A DNA stretch of 64,000 nt from Parablautia sp. Marseille-Q6255 (GTDB taxonomy: Bacteria; Bacillota; Clostridia; Lachnospirales; Lachnospiraceae), in contig NZ_CATNVD010000002.1 of NCBI RefSeq assembly GCF_951230155.1, forward strand, positions 124,001-188,000, read 5' to 3'. The position numbers were made by a program, and so were the translations under genes. The notes under the pieces were generated by a model. That model saw nothing but the letters and a program-made list of their open reading frames with translations. It had not been told where the DNA came from and searched no databases. This document shows, piece by piece, positions 59,375 through 64,000 of the stretch (position 1 is the first letter of the stretch; every line of letters begins with the position of its first letter).

Positions 59375-60040
59375 TTATTCCACAATTTTTCCGTCCTCAA
59401 TACGGATAATCCGATCTGCAAGGCGGGCTATGTCGTCATTGTGGGTAATCATCACGACAGTTTGCCGGAACTCCGCGCTGGTACGCTTGATAAGCCCCAG
59501 CACCTCGGCGCTGGTCTTGCTGTCAAGGTTGCCGGTCGGCTCGTCGGCCAGCACAATAGCCGGTTTGGTAATCAGGGCGCGGGCGATAGCCACACGCTGC
59601 TGCTGTCCGCCGGAAAGATTGTTCGGCATATTTTTCAGTTTATCTTCCAGCCCCAGCAAGTGAACAATCTCGTCCAAAAACTTCTGATCCACCGTGTCCC
59701 CGTCCAGCTCCACCGGCAGGACGATGTTCTCATACACATTCAAGATGGGAACAAGGTTATAGTTCTGGAAGATAAAGCCGATGTTGCGGCGGCGAAAGAT
59801 GGTAAGCTGCTCGTCGTTCTTCTTTGCCAGTTCTTCGCCTCGGACAATCACGGTTCCGCTGGTGGGAGTGTCCAGCCCGCCCATCATGTGAAGCAGGGTG
59901 GACTTGCCGCTGCCGGAGGTTCCCACAACAGCCACAAACTCGCCGTCATTTACGGAGAAGTTCACGCCGTCAAGGGCGCGGGTGATATTCGGCTCTGTGC
60001 CGTAATACTTTTTCAGGTCGATAGTCTGTAAAATGCTCAT
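59375..60040 (-). CDS. ABC transporter ATP-binding protein (MacB/LolD type)
   Basis: A 221-residue ATPase: Walker A GTSGSGKSTLLH, signature LSGGQQQRVAIARAL, Walker B VLADEPTGNLD, switch histidine in MITHND. This subfamily pairs with FtsX-type permeases. The ATG at 60040 follows AAAGGA by nine bases; a TTG at 60049 is also in frame. It probably serves both permeases, as no second ATPase is present in the window. Confidence 0.93.
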   Translation of the reverse strand: MSILQTIDLKKYYGTEPNITRALDGVNFSVNDGEFVAVVGTSGSGKSTLLHMMGGLDTPTSGTVIVRGEELAKKNDEQLTIFRRRNIGFIFQNYNLVPILNVYENIVLPVELDGDTVDQKFLDEIVHLLGLEDKLKNMPNNLSGGQQQRVAIARALITKPAIVLADEPTGNLDSKTSAEVLGLIKRTSAEFRQTVVMITHNDDIARLADRIIRIEDGKIVE

Positions 60041-60045
60041 AAAAT

Positions 60046-60306
60046 TCAATCCTTTCTTTGTTTGTTGTAAATGCGGAACGCTGCTGCGCCGGTGGCCGCC
60101 AACTGTACCAGAATCAGCACAGCGAACAGGCCGAAGCTCTCATAGTAGAACAGTTCATCCCAAAACAGGAGAACATCACAGAGAGCAGTCAAGGCAACCA
60201 CCCAGCGGATGTGCCGGGCCAGCCATTGCCGGAATACCAGCACAAGGGCAACGGGCGGGACGATCAGCAGCGCCAGATTCAAAATCAAGGTCGGGGTCAG
60301 TTCCAT
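60046..60306 (-). CDS. Small membrane protein of the ABC operon
   Basis: An 86-residue protein with three probable membrane helices (ILNLALLIVPPVALVLVF, WVVALTALCDVLLFW, LFAVLILVQLAATGAAAF). I do not recognise a family. It has a good GAGGAGG ribosome site and ends five bases before the ATPase, so it is co-translated with the transporter and may be an accessory or immunity-type subunit. Confidence 0.6.
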   Translation of the reverse strand: MELTPTLILNLALLIVPPVALVLVFRQWLARHIRWVVALTALCDVLLFWDELFYYESFGLFAVLILVQLAATGAAAFRIYNKQRKD

Positions 60307-60339
60307 TGCGTCGCCTCCTCACTTTTGCTGATAAGGTCA

Positions 60340-60434
60340 TTGTAAAACCCAAATGTCCGCGAAATGTTACAGCGGCTAAAAAAATTCATTGAAAATCGGG
60401 GTGAAATGTTACAAGGCTCGGACATTTCAAAAAT
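60340..60434. repeat. Regulatory repeat, copy B
   Basis: Nearly identical to copy C over about 90 bases, beginning TTGTAAAACCCAAATGTCC and ending GCTCGGACATTTCAAAAA. AAATGTCCG and CGGACATTT form an inverted repeat near its ends and TGTTACA is present twice. It precedes the small membrane protein, ATPase and permease 1. Confidence 0.85.
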
Positions 60435-60436
60435 TA

Positions 60437-62812
60437 TTATGACAATTCCCGTATTTGATCTACCAGAGATTGTTTTTTTATCTGCCGAATTGCCAAATAC
60501 GAGAAAAGCATTTGGACGGCAAGCATCAGTATAAAATAACTGAACATTTCAACTGTCGGAAAATGATAGCTTACTTTTCCAAAAATACTCATTGCACTAA
60601 AGACGGTGCAGAGAAGATACCCGATAAGAGTTCCGCATGATATGGAAAGAAGCAGCACCCCTAATGTATAGAACAAGCCCTCTATCAATAACATTTTTGA
60701 AAGCTGTTTACTGCTCAAACCAACCGCTTGCAAAACACCCAGTTCTCGCTTCCGGGTCAAGATATTTGTTATCAGTGTGTTTAGCAGATTGATAATGCCA
60801 AAAACCCCAATAAACATAACAAAAATGTAGACTGGCATACGATAGTTCAATAGTTTTTCGTTGTATGCCTCTACCCAATCATTCAAGGTACTAACATAGA
60901 GGCTGGAAGTCGGTGGAATTATCTTTTGGATTTCATCTTTTGCGGCTGTCCATTTACTGTCGTCTGTATCTACAATAAATTGATAATTGAGGTTTTCAAT
61001 AGGAACGATCTTTGACAGCATTTCTAAAGGAATAAATAGCGTATCATATCCGCCATACGGGATATTCGCATCCACAATTCCCATTACTTTTACTTCCAAT
61101 GTTTGTCCGTCAACTTCAATCAGAAGTTCGTCCCCAATCGCTGCATCCCACCCAAAAGTTTCTTTCCACTGTGGGCCATTTTCAATAATAATGCCATTAT
61201 TATTAAGTAGTTCCTGCAAATCTGCTGTACCATCAATCAGATATTCTTCAAGCAATTTTTGAGAGCTTGGCGTATATGCGTCTGAAACAATCGGTTCAAT
61301 ATCTCCCGTTGGCATACGAACATTCAAAACGGTGCCTTGGTATTCTTCTATTTCTTCCACACCATCTATGTCCAAAATGGATTCTCTAAAATCTTCTGTA
61401 AGCAGATTCGATTTTTGGAGTTCTGAATATTGTTCGCTGTTATGTGCCTGCGGTCCGTAATCGCCTAATTCAAGGCGAATTTCTCCGTAAGGAAAACTCC
61501 TACGCGCCATCGCTAAAGGATCAATGGAATTAAAATATGCAGAGCTTGCCATCAGCAAAATTCCACATACCCCTAACGACAGGATCGTTAAAGCGGTTTT
61601 CTTTCTGTTCCTTGCAAAATTAAGGAAAGCTAAATTTTTCGCGGATAGAGAACGATGTAACACTTTTGTACTGTTGGACATTACATCATTATTGCCCGCC
61701 ATATAACGGACTGCTTCAATAGGCGTAACATGAGCAGCAATTTTGGCTGGCTTAATTACAGCAATCATAACGCATAGATACACAAACAGAGCTGTGACAG
61801 CGGCAATTACAAATACCATTAAAGTGTTCCAGCCTTGCGGGACAAGGACATATCCCGCTATTGCACCGGCTAATATTCCAATCGGAATACCAATTCTGGA
61901 AAGATGAAATCCCTCTCTAAAAACGATTCTTTTCATCTGTTTTCCAGTTGCCCCTATTGTCCGCAGTTTTCCATATTCTTTTGTTTTTCTGGCTATGGAC
62001 ACATAGAACAGACTGTAAATAACAAGGGTACACGCCAAAGCGATAATAAGACTGATAAATGCTATTACAGTGATATATTGACTGCTTCTCTGTTCAATGA
62101 GAGAAAAATAATATGTTGAAAACTGCATTTGCTCCGGCTGTATTTCCAATTCTCTGCACAATGTTGATAATTCAGCTTGTATAGCAGCCTTAGACCAACC
62201 ATCAGATTCATTCAAACGGATATAAGCGGAGTATGCCGGTTCGCTGATCTTGTTTTCAATATAGGACTGCGACACGAATACGGAATAATTTGAATTTTCG
62301 ACAGGAAAAATACCACATAAGGTATAATCTTTTTCTCCATCTCCCAGATTTAACGATATAGTATCGCCTATGGATTTAGACAATCCAGCTCTATCAAGAA
62401 ACGCCTTTGTGATAGCAATTTCATTTATAGATTTGGGCAATTCTCCCTCTAAATCAGGATATTTTGCTAATTTCATTAGTGTTTCATCCATTGAACGAAC
62501 GGTTAATTTGTAGTCCCCATAAGATACTAAACCCAATAAATGACTTACACCCACTTGAACCCTATCGTCATTTACTAATTTCGTAATGGTATCACTATCG
62601 ACTTCATTGATAATTGCTTGATAACGCCCAGCCGCATCATTTAATGATTTTCGCTGCGAAGCAAAAAAATACAAGGTCGTTGTCATTATCAAGCAGGTAG
62701 CTAAGGCAATCGTAATGATAATGAGGATGTTTCTACTTTTATCTGCTTTTAAGTTTCGTTTTGCCAACTTTTTTGTAATGGCACTTGTATCATTCTCAAA
62801 AGGCCATGTCAT
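60437..62812 (-). CDS. FtsX-type ABC transporter permease 2
   Basis: A 791-residue paralogue of permease 1 with the same MTWPFENDTSAITKKLA start and the same two-module plan of membrane helices and extracellular domains. The ATG at 62812 follows GGAGGTG; a longer frame to 62929 only reads through repeat C. It has no ATPase gene of its own beside it in the window. Confidence 0.88.
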   Translation of the reverse strand: MTWPFENDTSAITKKLAKRNLKADKSRNILIIITIALATCLIMTTTLYFFASQRKSLNDAAGRYQAIINEVDSDTITKLVNDDRVQVGVSHLLGLVSYGDYKLTVRSMDETLMKLAKYPDLEGELPKSINEIAITKAFLDRAGLSKSIGDTISLNLGDGEKDYTLCGIFPVENSNYSVFVSQSYIENKISEPAYSAYIRLNESDGWSKAAIQAELSTLCRELEIQPEQMQFSTYYFSLIEQRSSQYITVIAFISLIIALACTLVIYSLFYVSIARKTKEYGKLRTIGATGKQMKRIVFREGFHLSRIGIPIGILAGAIAGYVLVPQGWNTLMVFVIAAVTALFVYLCVMIAVIKPAKIAAHVTPIEAVRYMAGNNDVMSNSTKVLHRSLSAKNLAFLNFARNRKKTALTILSLGVCGILLMASSAYFNSIDPLAMARRSFPYGEIRLELGDYGPQAHNSEQYSELQKSNLLTEDFRESILDIDGVEEIEEYQGTVLNVRMPTGDIEPIVSDAYTPSSQKLLEEYLIDGTADLQELLNNNGIIIENGPQWKETFGWDAAIGDELLIEVDGQTLEVKVMGIVDANIPYGGYDTLFIPLEMLSKIVPIENLNYQFIVDTDDSKWTAAKDEIQKIIPPTSSLYVSTLNDWVEAYNEKLLNYRMPVYIFVMFIGVFGIINLLNTLITNILTRKRELGVLQAVGLSSKQLSKMLLIEGLFYTLGVLLLSISCGTLIGYLLCTVFSAMSIFGKVSYHFPTVEMFSYFILMLAVQMLFSYLAIRQIKKQSLVDQIRELS

Positions 62813-62843
62813 AGTTGTATCACCTCCATATTTGATAAGGGTA

Positions 62844-62937
62844 TTGTAAAACCCAAATGTCCGCGAAATGTTACAGCGGCCAAAAAATTTCATTGAAAAT
62901 CGGGGGGAAATGTTACAACGCTCGGACATTTCAAAAA
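62844..62937. repeat. Regulatory repeat, copy C
   Basis: Counterpart of copy B upstream of permease 2. Read on the minus strand it carries TGTAACATTTC twice, 41 bases apart, followed by CGGACATTTGGGTTT and TACAAT, which can serve as a -10. The direct repeats would place an OmpR-type activator at the -35. Confidence 0.85.
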
Positions 62938-62977
62938 AATTTACGGCGGGCAGCCGGAAATGGCCGTCCGCCGCGTT

Positions 62978-64000
62978 CTATTTTGTAGGGAGCATAATAG
63001 AAAATTCCGAACCCTTGCCCGGCTCCGAAACCACTTTGATATAGCCGCCCTGCCGCGTTACGATCTCGCGGGCCAGATACAGGCCAATGCCCACGCCCTG
63101 CTGTTCGTGTACTTCTTCCTCACGATAGAAGCGCCGGAAGATAGCGGCCTGATTGCTTTCGGAAATGCCCTTGCCGGTGTCGGTTACTTTGATCTCCACA
63201 TACATTTCCCACAGCACCACCGACACAGCGATTTTCCCGCCTGCCGGGGTGTACTTCACCGCATTGTCCAGCAGGTTAAAGAGGGCTTCGGATGTCCACT
63301 TGCTGTCATGGGAAACGGTCAAATCCTCCGGGCAATCCACAGACACGGCGATTTCCTTTTTCTCCGCTGCATACACAATCCCACTCATGGCCTGCGCCAC
63401 GGTATCAAAGAGACGGCCCAGTTTCTTGTCCAACTGGATCACGCCCGTTTCCAACCGGGAGGTTTTCACAAGGGCCTGAAAGAGAAAGTCCAGCTTATCC
63501 GTCTGGCTGCGGATTCCCCGGATAAAGTCGGTGCGCTCCGCCTCGGTCATAGGCTTTTCCAGCAGTGTGTCCGTCGCCATTTTCAGATTGCTTACCGGCG
63601 TTTTCACTTGATGGGAAATATCCGATACAAGGGTCTGTAACTCCTGCCGTTCCTCGTCCACCCGGCGGCGGTTCTCCTGCATGATCTGGTAAAGCCTTGC
63701 CAGCCGGTGTCCGATTCTGGCAAGCTGGGTTTCGCTGTCCTCTGGGCGTTTTGGCGCTTCATTTCCGGCGATCATGTGGTCTAAGGTCTGGCACAGGTCG
63801 GCGGTAAACTGCGACAGCCGCTTTCCAAACGCCTGCGTCAGTACAAAAATTCCCACAAGGGCGCACAGCAGCAGCGCCCCGCCCGTCAGCAGCACCGCCG
63901 TCTGTTTTGTCACAAGAAACAGGGCTATGGTGATCCCGGACATGGAGAGGACAAGCCCTATTGCCACCCGACCAAACAGCCGCTTTACTGATAGGTTTTG
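62978..64000 (-). CDS. Sensor histidine kinase of the mobile element (N terminus cut by window edge)
   Basis: At least 341 residues. Two hydrophobic segments (about residues 12-30 and 37-56 of the visible part) with almost no extracellular loop, then HisKA with H in VSDISHQVKTPVSN and a complete HATPase (LFNLLDNAVKYTP, DTGKGIS, GVGIGLYLAREI). Intramembrane-sensing kinases of this kind are typical partners of peptide-exporting FtsX transporters. The cognate DNA-binding regulator is presumably just outside the window. The frame is open to base 64000. Confidence 0.9.
   Translation of the reverse strand, partial: QNLSVKRLFGRVAIGLVLSMSGITIALFLVTKQTAVLLTGGALLLCALVGIFVLTQAFGKRLSQFTADLCQTLDHMIAGNEAPKRPEDSETQLARIGHRLARLYQIMQENRRRVDEERQELQTLVSDISHQVKTPVSNLKMATDTLLEKPMTEAERTDFIRGIRSQTDKLDFLFQALVKTSRLETGVIQLDKKLGRLFDTVAQAMSGIVYAAEKKEIAVSVDCPEDLTVSHDSKWTSEALFNLLDNAVKYTPAGGKIAVSVVLWEMYVEIKVTDTGKGISESNQAAIFRRFYREEEVHEQQGVGIGLYLAREIVTRQGGYIKVVSEPGKGSEFSIMLPTK

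Overview
The window is a stretch of chromosome centred on the replication origin of a low-to-moderate-GC Clostridia, most probably a Lachnospiraceae gut bacterium (inferred from gene content and order: dnaA-dnaN-yaaA-recF-gyrB-gyrA on one side, rpmH-rnpA-yidD-yidC-jag-mnmE-mnmG-rsmG-parA-parB on the other, plus AtpZ, GatD/MurT, DUF4446 and DUF3881-like proteins). Genes point away from the origin: almost everything from about 5 to 35 kb is on the minus strand and from 35 to 50 kb on the plus strand. No rRNA operon and no CRISPR array were seen.

Left part (1-9 kb), accessory metabolism. A plus-strand operon carries the end of one sugar ABC permease, a second permease, a triosephosphate-isomerase-like protein, split dihydroxyacetone-kinase-like subunits (DhaK and DhaL) and an RpiB-like isomerase. 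This set matches the known erythrulose/tetritol route (erythrulose kinase, L-erythrulose-1-P isomerase, D-erythrulose-4-P isomerase). It is followed by an Rpn-type nuclease gene and by a divergent LacI-regulator / permease / alpha-beta-hydrolase module.

Housekeeping left arm (8.8-35 kb, minus strand): a full F1Fo ATP synthase operon whose c subunit has a Na+-type ion site; a FucU mutarotase; a YtvI/AI-2E-type membrane protein; an RluA-type pseudouridine synthase; an MFS transporter behind what looks like a leader-peptide attenuator; an OmpR/HK two-component pair; metK behind a SAM-I riboswitch; the GatD/MurT lipid II amidation pair; then gyrA, gyrB, recF, yaaA, dnaN, dnaA. DnaA boxes lie on both sides of dnaA.

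Housekeeping right arm (35-50 kb, plus strand): rpmH to rsmG, then a parS-rich segment with a degenerate-looking alpha/beta-hydrolase-fold protein on the minus strand, a Nudix hydrolase, a coiled-coil protein of unknown function, parA, parB, DUF4446, serS and a DUF3881-like protein. Three parS palindromes were found, one of them inside a gene.

Right end (50-64 kb), mobile DNA. An intact tRNA-Arg(CCU), preceded by two degraded tRNA-like copies, is followed eight bases later by a complete IS1182-family insertion sequence and then by the integrase end of an integrative element: direct-repeat arm sites, tyrosine integrase, excisionase, an Orf7-like sigma factor, and an attenuator-like leader with no resistance gene behind it. 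Next comes cargo: a winged-helix regulator that lacks a start codon, a two-receiver response regulator with no output domain, two large paralogous FtsX-type permeases with one shared ATPase and a tiny membrane protein, and a sensor kinase that runs off the window. Three copies of a roughly 90 bp element sit in front of the transcription units of this cargo and are the likely binding sites of its regulator. The element continues beyond base 64000.
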